Origin: Eutreptiella sp. 'Long Island Sound 2002' | Lineage: Eukaryota; Euglenozoa; Euglenophyceae; Eutreptiales; Eutreptiaceae | Direction: 5' to 3' | Assembly: GCA_964036045.1 (NCBI GenBank) | Contig: OZ038383.1 | Location: forward strand, 14,076,459-14,140,458 | DNA: 64,000 nt | Shown here: in pieces, positions 1-12,079 of the stretch | Numbering within the stretch: position 1 is the first letter of the stretch | Layout of the letters: each line of letters opens with the position of its first letter | Program-made: the position numbers and the translations under genes | The notes under the pieces: model-generated | What the model was told of the DNA's origin: nothing | The model's input: only the letters and a program-made list of their open reading frames with translations | Databases searched by the model: none

Positions 1-3000
1 GTTTCAGCACCCCACAGCCCTCTTTCAGCACCCCACAGCCCTCTTTCAGCACCCTGCAGCCCTCTTTCAGCACCCCATAGCCCTCTTTCAGCACCCCACA
101 GCACTCTTTCAGCACCCCACAGCCCTCTTTCAGCACCCCATAGCCATCTTTCAGCACCCCACAGCCCTCTTTCAGCACCCCATAGCCCTCTTTCAGCACC
201 CTGCAGCACTCTTTCAGCACCCCACAGCCCTCTTTCAGCATCCCATAGCCCTCTTTCAGCACCCCACAGCCCTCTTTCAGCACCCCACAGCCCTCTTTCA
301 GCACCCCACAGCCCTCTTTCAGCACCCTGCAGCCCTCTTTCAGCACCCCAGAGCCCGCTTTCAGCACCCCATAGCCCTCTTTCAGCACCCCACAGCCCTC
401 TTTCAGCACCCCACAGCCCTCTTTCAGCACCCCACAGCCCTCTTTCAGCACCCCACAGCCCTCTTTCAGCACCTTCCAGCCCTCTTTCAGCACCCTGCAG
501 CCCTCTTTCAGCACCCCACAGCCCTCTTTCAGCATCCCATAGCCCTCTTTCAGCACCCCATAGCCCTCTTTCAGCACCCTGCAGCCCTCTTTCAGCATCC
601 CACAGCCCTCTTTCAGCACCCCACAGCCCTCTTTCAGCACCCCACAGCCCTCTTTCAGCACCCCACAGCCCTCTTTCAGCACCCTGCAGCCCTCTTTCAG
701 CACCCCAGAGCCCTCTTTCAGCACCCCATAGCCCTCTTTCAGCACTCTGCAGCCCTCTTTCAGCACCCCACAGCCCTCTTTCAGCATCCCATAGCCCTCT
801 TTCAGCACCCTGCAGCCCTCTTTCAGCACCCCACAGCCCTCTTTCAGCATCCCATAGCCCTCTTTCAGCACCCTGCAGCCCTCTTTCAGCACCCCACAGC
901 CCTCTTTCAGCACCCCATAGCCCTCTTTCAGCACCCCACATCCCTCTTTCAGCACCCCATAGCCCTCTTTCAGCACCCTGCAGCCCTCTTTCAGCACCCT
1001 GCAGCCCTCTTTCAGCACCCCACAGCCCTCTTTCAGCACCCCATAGCCCTCTTTCAGCACCCCACATCCCTCTTTCAGCACCCCATAGCCCTCTTTCAGC
1101 ACCCCACAGCCCTCTTTCAGCACCCCATAGCCCTCTTTCAGCACCCCATAGCCCTCTTTCAGCACCCCATAGCCCTCTTTCAGCACCCCACAGCCCTCTT
1201 TCAGCACCCCACAGCCCTCTTTCAGCACCCCATAGCCCTCTTTCAGCACCCCACAGCCCTCTTTCAGCACCCCACAGCCCTCTTTCAGCACCCCATAGCC
1301 CTCTTTCAGCACCCCATAGCCCTCTTTCAGCACCCCATAGCCCTCTTTCAGCACCCCACAGCCCTCTTTCAGCACCCCACAGCCCTCTTTCAGCACCCCA
1401 TAGCCCTCTTTCAGCACCCCATAGCCCTCTTTCAGCATCCCATAGCCCTCTTTCAGCACCCTGCAGCCCTCTTTCAGCACCCCACAGCCCTCTTTCAGCA
1501 CCCCATAGCCCTCTTTCAGCACTCTGCAGCCCTCTTTCAGCACCCCACAGCCCTCTTTCAGCACCCCATAGCCCTCTTTCAGCACCCTGCAGCCCTCTTT
1601 CAGCACCCCATAGCCCTCTTTCAGCACCCCACAGCCCTCTTTCAGCACCCTGCAGCCCTCTTTCAGCACCCCATAGCCCTCTTTCAGCACCCCACAGCCC
1701 TCTTTCAGCACCCCACATCCCTCTTTCAGCACCCCATAGCCCTCTTTCAGCACCCTGCAGCCCTCTTTCAGCACCCCACAGCCCTCTTTCAGCACCCCAC
1801 AGCCCTCTTTCAGCACCCTGCAGCCCTCTTTCAGCACCCCATAGCCCTCTTTCAGCACCCCACAGCCCTCTTTCAGCACCCCACAGCCCTCTTTCAGCAC
1901 CCCATAGCCCTCTTTCAGCACCCCACAGCCCTCTTTCAGCACCCCATAGCCCTCTTTCAGCACCCTGCAGCCCTCTTTCAGCACCCCACAGCCCTCTTTC
2001 AGCATCCCACAGCCCTCTTTCAGCACCCTGCAGCCCTCTTTCAGCACCCCAGAGCCCTCTTTCAGCACCCCACAGCCCTCTTTCAGCACCCCACAGCCCT
2101 CTTTCAGCACCCCATAGCCCTCTTTCAGCACCCTGCAGCACTCTTTCAGCACCCCACAGCCCTCTTTCAGCATCCCATAGCCCTCTTTCAGCACCCCACA
2201 GCCCTCTTTCAGCACCCCACAGCCCTCTTTCAGCACCCCACAGCCCTCTTTCAGCACCCTGCAGCCCTCTTTCAGCACCCCACAGCCCTCTTTCAGCACC
2301 CCACAGCCCTCTTTCAGCACCCCACATCCCTCTTTCAGCACCCCATAGCCCTCTTTCAGCACCCTGCAGCCCTCTTTCAGCACCCCATAGCCCTGTTTCA
2401 GCACCCCACAGCCCTCTTTCAGCACCCCACAGCCCTCTTTCAGCACCCTGCAGCCCTCTTTCAGCACCCCACAGCACTCTTTCAGCACCCCACAGCCCTC
2501 TTTCAGCACCCCATAGCCATCTTTCAGCACCCCACAGCCCTCTTTCAGCACCCCATAGCCCTCTTTCAGCACCCTGCAGCACTCTTTCAGCACCCCACAG
2601 CCCTCTTTCAGCATCCCATAGCCCTCTTTCAGCACCCCACAGCCCTCTTTCAGCACCCCACAGCCCTCTTTCAGCACCCCACAGCCCTCTTTCAGCATCC
2701 CACAGCCCTCTTTCAGCACCCCACAGCCCTCTTTCAGCACCCCACAGCCCTCTTTCAGCACCCCACAGCCCTCTTTCAGCACCTTCCAGCCCTCTTTCAG
2801 CACCCTGCAGCCCTCTTTCAGCACCCCACAGCCCTCTTTCAGCATCCCATAGCCCTCTTTCAGCACCCCATAGCCCTCTTTCAGCACCCTGCAGCCCTCT
2901 TTCAGCATCCCACAGCCCTCTTTCAGCACCCCACAGCCCTCTTTCAGCACCCCACAGCCCTCTTTCAGCACCCCACAGCCCTCTTTCAGCACCCTGCAGC

Positions 3001-5136
3001 CCTCTTTCAGCACCCCAGAGCCCTCTTTCAGCACCCCATAGCCCTCTTTCAGCACTCTGCAGCCCTCTTTCAGCACCCCACAGCCCGGTTTCAGCATCCC
3101 ATAGCCCTCTTTCAGCACCCTGCAGCCCTCTTTCAGCACCCCACAGCCCTCTTTCAGCATCCCATAGCCCTCTTTCAGCACCCTGCAGCCCTCTTTCAGC
3201 ACCCCACAGCCCTCTTTCAGCACCCCATAGCCCTCTTTCAGCACCCCACATCCCTCTTTCAGCACCCCATAGCCCTCTTTCAGCACCCTGCAGCCCTCTT
3301 TCAGCACCCTGCAGCCCTCTTTCAGCACCCCACAGCCCTCTTTCAGCACCCCATAGCCCTCTTTCAGCACCCCACATCCCTCTTTCAGCACCCCATAGCC
3401 CTCTTTCAGCACCCTGCAGCCCTCTTTCAGCACCCTGCAGCCCTCTTTCAGCACCCCACAGCCCTCTTTCAGCACCCCACAGCCCTCTTTCAGCACCCCA
3501 CAGCCCTCTTTCAGCACCCCATAGCCCTCTTTCAGCACCCCATAGCCCTCTTTCAGCACCCTGCAGCCCTCTTTCAGCACCCCATAGCCCTCTTTCAGCA
3601 CCCCACAGCCCTCTTTCAGCACCCCACAGCCCTCTTTCAGCAACCCATAGCCCTCTTTCAGCACCCCATAGCCCTCTTTCAGCACCCCATAGCCCTCTTT
3701 CAGCACCCCACAGCCCTCTTTCAGCACCCCACAGCCCTCTTTCAGCACCCCATAGCCCTCTTTCAGCACCCCACATCCCTCTTTCAGCACCCCATAGCCC
3801 TCTTTTAGCACCCTGCAGCCCTCTTTCAGCACCCCACAGCCCTCTTTCAGCACCCCATAGCCCTCTTTCAGCACTCTGCAGCCCTCTTTCAGCACCCCAC
3901 AGCCCTCTTTCAGCATCCCATAGCCCTCTTTCAGCACCCTGCAGCCCTCTTTCAGCACCCCATAGCCCTCTTTCAGCACCCCACATCCCTCTTTCAGCAC
4001 CCCATAGCCCTCTTTCAGCACCCTGCAGCCCTCTTTCAGCACCCCATAGCCCTCTGTCAGCACCCCACAGCCCTCTTTCAACACCCCACAGCCCTCTTTC
4101 AGCACCCCATAGCCCTCTTTCAGCACCCCACAGCCCTCTTTCAGCACCCCATAGCCCTCTTTCAGCACCCTGCAGCACTCTTTAAGCACCCCATAGCCCT
4201 CTTTCAGCACCCCACAGCCCTCTTTCAGCACCCCACAGCCCTCTTTCAGCACCCCATAGCCCTCTTTCAGCACCCCACATCCCTCTTTCAGCACCCCATA
4301 GCCCTCTTTCAGCACCCTGCAGCCCTCTTTCAGCACCCCACAGCCCTCTTTCAGCACCCCATAGCCCTCTTTCAGCACTCTGCAGCCCTCTTTCAGCACC
4401 CCACAGCCCTCTTTCAGCATCCCATAGCCCTCTTTCAGCACCCTGCAGCCCTCTTTCAGCACCCCACAGCCCTCTTTCAGCACCCCATAGCCCTCTTTCA
4501 GCACCCCACATCCCTCTTTCAGCACCCCATAGCCCTCTGTCAGCACCCCACAGCCCTCTTTCAGCACCCCACAGCCCTCTTTCAGCACCCCATAGCCCTC
4601 TTTCAGCACCCCACAGCCCTCTTTCAGCACCCCATAGCCCTCTTTCAGCACCCTGCAGCACTCTTTCAGCACCCCACAGCCCTCTTTCAGCATCCCATAG
4701 CCCTCTTTCAGCACCCCACAGCCCTCTTTCAGCACCCCACAGCCCTCTTTTAGCACCCCACAGCCCTCTTTCAGCACCCTGCAGCCCTCTTTCAGCACCC
4801 CACAGCCCTCTTTCAGCACCCCACAGCCCTCTTTCAGCATCCCACAGCCCTCTTTCAGCACCCCATAGCCCTCTTTCAGCACCCCACAGCCCTCTTTCAG
4901 CACCCCACAGCCCTCTTTCAGCACCCTGCAGCCCTCTTTCAGCACCCCATAGCCCTCTTTCAGCACCCCGCAGCCCTCTTTCAGCACCCCACAGCCCTCT
5001 TTCAGCACCCTGCAGCCCTCTTTCAGCACCCCATAGCCCTCTTTCAGCACCCCACAGCCCTCTTTCAGCACCCCACAGCCCTCTTTCAGCACCCCGCAGC
5101 CCTCTTTCAGCACCCCGCAGCCCTCTTTCAGCACCC
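1..5136. repeat. 21-bp minisatellite array, about 244 units
   Basis: Tandem units of 21 bp fill the window from its first base to 5136; the array continues beyond the left edge. The core is TTTCAGCACCCCACAGCCCTC, with common variants in the ACAG part (ATAG, TGCAG, ACAT). A higher-order pattern is visible: the rare variant CACCTTCCAG near 470 recurs near 2780, and CACCCCAGAG at 701-710 recurs at 3011-3020. Both are 2310 bp apart, which is exactly 110 units, with matching neighbours, so a block was duplicated. Because 21 is a multiple of 3, several frames stay open through the array (minus strand heptad GAERGLW). That is a property of the unit, not evidence of a gene. The array ends 35 bp beyond the kinesin stop codon. 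Confidence 0.97.
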
Positions 5137-5171
5137 GAAACAGACCTAGAAGGCCCACCACACGAGGGCCG

Positions 5172-5279
5172 CTATTCGTCCCCCGGAAGGAGGAAACGGA
5201 CTCCTTCTGGTTCCGACGACTCTTTCCCCAGCAGCTTCCGCATGGTGCGCTGCAGGTTCTCGATGTTGCTTTCCAGCAC
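5172..5279 (-). CDS. Kinesin exon 27: C-terminal end and stop
   Basis: Acceptor [29 protein letters not shown], then a short acidic end (ESSEPEG...LLPGDE) and TAG at 5172-5174. The 3' untranslated region must run at once into the 21-bp minisatellite. The 1.16-kb intron before it shows nothing recognisable. Confidence 0.88.
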   Translation of the reverse strand: MLESNIENLQRTMRKLLGKESSEPEGVRFLLPGDE

Positions 5280-8200
5280 CTGATAACATGCCGCAGCAGT
5301 GGTCAGCAGGGACGCGGTGAGGCAGGGGGGGAAGGGGTCTAAGACCCACGGGTTTGTGGACCAAAATTGGCCCAAATTTGTTGTGGCATAAGTTTTGACC
5401 CTCCCAACTCTCTGAGAATTGAAGTCACAGAATACGGGAGATCCATGTGAGAGGAGCAGTTCACTTGAAAGCGAGGGGCGGGGACAAGCACCGGGCCTGC
5501 CATGGGGCACAATGCCTTTCGCCATGGAACTGGCCCACTGGCACTGAAGAATGTGGAACTTCGTCACCAGCGACGATTGGGCGTCTGCGGGACACCGCAA
5601 CACCTCCAAAAGCACTTGTTGCCAGGGTTTTGGAAACCCCCCGGAGTACCCCGTGCACAAACAGTCAACTCAAAGGGCCTTCGGACACAAAAGAGGGAAC
5701 TTGACGCAACGCAGTGGAGACTCAGAGCACATGGACATGGGCGGGTCGACAATCGCCGGAGAGGCGCTGAAATCGGGTTCACGGCCCCAAAGCCCCAAAG
5801 CAGTATCTCTGCCGTCAGGCCACGAGGGACAATGTCAACAGGGGTACCGCACCGGCGTATGCGGGTGCAGCGAAGCCCCGCAACCGGGCCATAGACGCTG
5901 CCGCGATGCAGAAACGGGAGGGGGGGCTCCATCACGGTGCCCAACAGCGCTCCAGGCGCAGGCCCCAAATGCAGTGTACATGACAGCGCAGGGCCGGGGC
6001 GGGGCGTTCCGTCGAGGGGGCAAAGGATCCCCCGCCCCCGAAGCGGGTCCATTGATCGGACCCCTCATCATTTGTTTGGGACGGCCACACAACAAAGCGT
6101 GGATTGAGAGTCCCTAACCCCAACTCAAGGGGCCCTGGACGTCACCGGAAGCCCGACATTCGGAGCAAAAGATACCGGTCGTTGTGGAACTCGTGCGACG
6201 AGACTAAAGTACCGCCATCGTGTGCATGGGACTCGGTTTGGGACAACGGTTGGCCCCCACAAAAGTTGTTCGGGGCCTTCGGCAGAGTTCACAGCGGTCG
6301 CCTGGTCAATGGGGCCCTGCCCCAGACCAGCCAATCCAGTTTTGGGGGTCTCTTGACCCCCCTGCCACAGCAATCCATGGTGCCACTTCCCCCCACCAGT
6401 ACACAGTGTGCAGCGCATGGGGATCCCTGGGCACAGCACCTTGTTCTGCACCCGCAGCATCGCAAGCTCCTCCATGGAGCCAGCCATGCAGACGTCACTT
6501 TCTGACCTTTCTAACTCAAATGAACTTGAGCACTGGGAGTCGAATGAACACCTCGAGAAATCTTTGGATGTCCTGTTCAGAACAGCACCGCATGAACCAC
6601 TGGAACACTGAACAAGCGGATGAGGCACGGAAAGGGGCAGGCACTGCCCTGGGATTCCAGGCAGTGGGGGGGGGGGGGGGGGTAAATGCTCAGGTGTCAC
6701 CACAACCTCCCGGACCAACCAGGCATCATGAGGAGATGGCCCAGGGGGAGAATGTGGGCGTGGTGGTAGCGGAACGTTTTTTCTCGTGCTTGCGGAGATA
6801 TGGACAACCGTTCCAGTGCGACCCTCATCACCAGCACCAATGCACTTTGGGGAGGGGGGTTGCCGCGTCCTCACCCCCCTCCCCCCCTAAACCCCCTTCT
6901 CCTCTAAGGTCGCCCCACGCCCCCATCTAATGGGGTGGCATGGGAATCATAAGTCAATTTGCGTGCACTGCATTGCAAAAGGCACACACTTATCATGTCA
7001 TGAGGACTCACACATCGCTTCGCAGCCCCCAAACTTCACTTTTTGCAACCCACTGCAGCAAACTTCAAGCCCTAACTGCACGAATGCATTCCACGAAAGG
7101 AAGACTCAAGTGCATGCCCAGGCACCATGCCGACTGTACCACAGCAGTGGCATATGATATGGCACATTGCTTCACAGCCCGGGGTACAGAGACACAAGGT
7201 TGCATATCTCTCGGGGACATTCGGTCTGCGCCAACACGGTGGGTTTTGGCACTTTTCCTGGTTTTTATGAACTTTTGGTCCAATGTGCCAAAATTCCGTC
7301 CCGTTGGGGGGGGGCTATGTGTATACTTTTTGAAATCTGTGAGAAAAGGCCGTTTCAGAAATGTATGGGTTGGGGGGGGGGGGGGGATGATCACATTTTT
7401 GAGCAAATGGAGCTGCAAAGTGGACGATGCACAAGACAGGGCAATGCTTGAGGGACCACTTATTATTCTGAAAGCCAGTGGATCCACACATTGTATGGCG
7501 AGGCGCGCCGACCACCAACAGGGGTCAGATGCACTATCTGGGTATGCGGCCGATTGGCGTCACTGAACCGGTTATCGGCCTGTGGGAGACCCGGCAGAAA
7601 TTTCTCAAACCGCACTTTGATTGCTGAAGCACGTCGTGTGTTGTCCGTGGCCTTCCTCTGGGGACTTTTCTTCATAGGGCTGAGGGGGGTGTACGAGGCT
7701 TCTTTGCCTGGGTGCCAGGCCGGTGCCGAGTCACCTTCACCCACTCTGAACCCCCAGAGCGACCCCTTTTGCGCACCAAATGCTTTTGTGGTGCATCCAG
7801 GGAAGCAACAGCGCGTGGAGTGAATTTGTATGCGGACAGGATAGCTGCCTGTTGACAAAAAGAGGCAGCAAGGAACACAGGCATCGCCCAAGACGGGCAA
7901 AAATCTCAAACATGTCGTCAGTACAGCATGCAGACCCAGGGTGTTCCAAATAGCCCTTTTCAAGGGCTTTCCAAATATACCCGACATACCGCCACCTCTG
8001 GAACACTCAGTTCGCAGAAATCAGGCAACAATGGCACCGAGTTGGCGCAATAAGCAACGTCCCCGAGAGATATTCTTGCAATACCAAACCCGAAGCCTTC
8101 CAGCGCTGTGTGTGCGTCTTGTTGTAGCTTGTGCATTTGCCGCAGCACTCCGAATGAAAACGTCCCTTTAGCCCTCTCATTCACAAACTTGGCATGGTTC

Positions 8201-11200
8201 TTCAGATGGGTCTTCAGATGGGCTCTCTTACACGCACAGAGTGGGTCATTCTTGGGGTGGTGCCCAAGCCCTGTCTTCAACCCAAACCAGCTATGGAAGT
8301 GGTGCTGCTGTTTTGTTGTTGTTGTTGTTGTTGTTGCTGTACGTTTGTATTTGTCAAGTGATGTGTCGCCGTACATCGTAAGAAACCACTGGCACAAGGT
8401 GCAGGATTGTGCGAGCCCTCCCTTGAGTGTGCCCCCACCCCCCGTTCCCAAACGGCGTCAGGCCATCGTGAACAGACTGGAGAAGGGGGTTCCGGCAGAC
8501 GGAGGGGCTCCGTCTGCTGAAAGTTGCCCAACAGACGGCGCCCAGGGGGGGGCAGGTCGCCTCAAATTGCCCGCCGAAGAGTGCGTCCCCTCCTTCTCTC
8601 CTCCAACGACCTCCCCCTCTCTCCTCTGCACCTTCTTGCCCTGCAGCACCCATAGTGCGTTGCCCCTAGTTGAGTTGCCCCGATGGCAGTAGCCTGGGGA
8701 AGCAGCCTGGGGAAGTAGCCTGGGGTGCTGCAAAGCAAGAGAGGCACCTAGACAGGGTGCTTGTGCATTCATAGATCCCTCCCTCCCTCCGCTCATCCCT
8801 CTTATGCGCCCCGCCCGTCGGCACCCAGGGGGGTCCCTGGGTGCTTCAAGATGCCCTGATGTTCTACGGCAGTCTGGGAGGGGGGGGCTGCCTAAAGTTG
8901 CCCACCATACAGTACGACACTGCCATTAAGAAGCTGCTGCATTAAGAAGTTCGGCTTAAAAAATTCCAAAAATTAAGAACCTGAACCCAATTTTGAATTG
9001 GCAATTGTGGGCAGTGTTCTCCAAATGGCCGAAAAAGGTGGGCCTCAACGTCAAAAACTGCCCTTCTTGATGGCAGAGTCGTTCTGTAAGCTGACGGGGC
9101 ACGGCTGTGTTTCACAAGAGCCTAAATCCCGGGGGTCCACTTAGTCAATAGGCACCCTGAACAAGATAAGCGCGTGCTGGTAGGGACATTGAGCAGCCAG
9201 AGCTTCATGCTTGGGTCCCAGGGAGCTGCCCCCCCGCAATGCTCCAACCATCCATCCATCCATGCCTCCCTCCCCCCCCCCCCCTCCGTTCCCCCCCCCC
9301 CCTCCCCCTCCCCCTCCCTTCCTGCCTCCCTCGTCCCCCCACCCCATCCCACCCTCTGTCTATGAGGTGCAGGATGTTGGGTGTGTGGGGGCTTGAAGTG
9401 TGACACACATGCGATGGGCAGGTTTGTACGTTGAGATACGTCTTGCGGCATGATCTCATTTCAAACTCTGCTCCAAGTGGGAGATTCATGTGTGTGGCGG
9501 GGGGGGGAGGGTTTACAACGATCTAAACCACGAGGGGTTTAGGGTTTGGCATGCGACTGGCGCCAAAAAAGGGGCGGAGCTGCGTGGGTTTGATTTAACA
9601 GCCTCTGCGAGGGGATGCTGCGGAGGTTATGATCGGGCACCCGCGTGATGTGCGGGTGCTGCATTGCCGCATGTTCGATGCTGCGTCGACACTTATCCAT
9701 GCCAGGTCCACGGCTCCTTTGCAGCACAGTTGTGTGGAGTCGCAGTGGGGCAGCTGAACTCAGGGAGCACACGGAATACACAACCGGCGACGTTGGACGA
9801 CGCCCCTGCGGCGCCATAGCTCTGTCACAAGGTGTGCGGACATACGTGGGCGTGGTGCGGAACGATCCGACTCTTCTCGCGGCAGACGCGCCTGCGCCTA
9901 CTGACGTGCGCCGAGCGCGAACCTCTGAGGACGTTGGTGTATGATTCCCCGATCGGATCGACGTGGGTCGGCTCGACTTGAAGAGGCTGCTGAGGGCGCG
10001 TGTTATTCCGGGTCGCTCAGGCTGCTCTTGTGAGTACTGCAAACGTGGGATGAGTGTGCACGGGTTGAATGCATCCGGTGCCCTGCTGCACCCCGGGATG
10101 GGGGCATCACAGCCTTTGCCTGCGCCTGACACAGCGCTTGGACGGGCTTGACACTGCCAGCGATGGCGATGTGACGTCAGCAACACCCCAGAGAATGGCG
10201 TTCCTCAACAAGCGGGGCATCCACGCTGTTAAGCCCCATGGAAGCATACTAAACAAGAGATGGCCAGCGATCGGGCGCGCAAGTCGGAAGAGCATTGCAC
10301 CCTTTGGAAAGGGGGGGGGGGTTGAGCCATAAAGGTCAACATAGGAAGCGGTGGCTGGTCCGGTGTGATGCACTTGTTTGATTTTTGTGAGGGGAATCGT
10401 GTAACACAGCGGAACGCTCCTTGTCTTCCCCCAGGCTACCAAGGGGGCCACCCCTGGACTTGAGACACCCCCCCTTCCCTCGCAGGGAAGGAAGGGGGGG
10501 AGGGTCCGACACATGTAACCCGCCCCCCTTTAAAAGCACGCACGCTGGCGTTTATTGAATGCATCAAAACAAAAGCACGCAGCACCATCCCAGCCCCCCT
10601 GCCCTTCAAAAGAAAGCTTACAGACTGTGAAATTGACTGAACATAGCAAAAGCATGGACCGTAAAAATAAAAGCCAGCAAAGAATCAAAACACACAAAAA
10701 AATAAAAGCATGCGCCAGCTTTTAAAGGGGGGGGGGGGTTACCTCCAAACGCCCGCTGCGTCAGCACGACACGGCCATCGGTTTGAAGCATCTATGTTGG
10801 GTCCAAAACTGTTTAGTTTGGAGTGGTCGACCACCATCGATGGGCTTTTCCTTGCAACGCCTTCGGTCGCAATGCCAATGTCAGGTGCATGCCCGGTAAC
10901 TTGGGTGGGGGTCATGTGTGCGTGATCATCCCCCCCCCCCCCCCTGCACTGGGCCTGATCTATTTGCATTGCTGAGAGCACTCAAGGGCAGACATGCATG
11001 TGTGCCAGGGTCATCTTACGTCGGCCTTTCTCCTGACACGTGGCTTGTGGCTCAGCATATGACCTTGGGCTGGAGAGAGATTGCCCCACGAGGGAGGTCA
11101 CAGCCTCCTCTGGTGGTTTGGTGGCCACGACTTGGGCTCCCACCTGCTGAACACGACAGCCCCTGTCCAGCCGACCGCCCGGTTGCAACGCCTGCCGGGC

Positions 11201-12029
11201 TGATGACAGCTGTGTGTGGAGGGGGGCGGGCGGGGTGGGGACTGAGGGCAGGGCACGCCGGGTTGTGCGGGACACACCACGCCTTGCCTGGTCTGACTGT
11301 GGCTGCATGCCGCCTGAGGGCCTTTCTTTTGCCCGGAAAGAGAGAACCATTGATAAATGTTGGACGGAAGGGAAACCCCGCTTGGCAGAGAATCAGGGTC
11401 CCCCGGGGAGGGGGGTGAGGTGGTGGTGTTGGGGGGGTGAGACCTGATGAAATGGAAGACTGAGGGGGAACCTTTGCCAATGGAGGGAATGCACTCCACA
11501 GTCTGACATGAATGCATCTTCATGCTGCAACTCAGACCTGGTTGAACCTCGAAGACAAACATGACACAGACGACATTGGGTTCGGGTGGTGTGTGTTTTG
11601 GGGGGGGGGGGGGATCCCCCACTGCAACTGTGAAGACCCCATCCCCTCGGCCCAATATCAGGAAGTGTCCGTACAACCACAGGGACGTTGGGGACCAGTG
11701 CAAGTCTAACGGAGGCCTCCCACGTTCATCTGGTGCCCTCTGCTGTGGGAGAATGGAGTGTATGTGCCCCTCTTTGGGGGACAGTGGGCAACAGAGGAAA
11801 GACCCTCAGCCGCTCTGATGGCAATTACCCTCTGCATCCGGGAGCACTGGGGACCTGGGGGATCACAGTGCGCTGGTGAAACGACGTACTCTTCGGCGGC
11901 TGCTCCGTCTGCTTGGCAACGCTCTCCATCATTGTCTTCCACTCATTCGAGTCGGTGATCAATTTAGTCAACCTGTTGAATACCACCACCGGTGATGACG
12001 CAGCAACGGCACATTGCACGCACCAAAAT

Positions 12030-12079
<50 letters not shown>

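Noticed and set aside
4182-4661. 159-residue minus-strand ORF of GAERGLW heptads
   Set aside because: It is the 21-bp minisatellite read in one frame; other frames are also open, and the start is a GTG that arises from a unit variant.
9205-9489. Gly/Arg-rich minus-strand ORFs
   Set aside because: They come from the polypyrimidine tract at 9264-9358.
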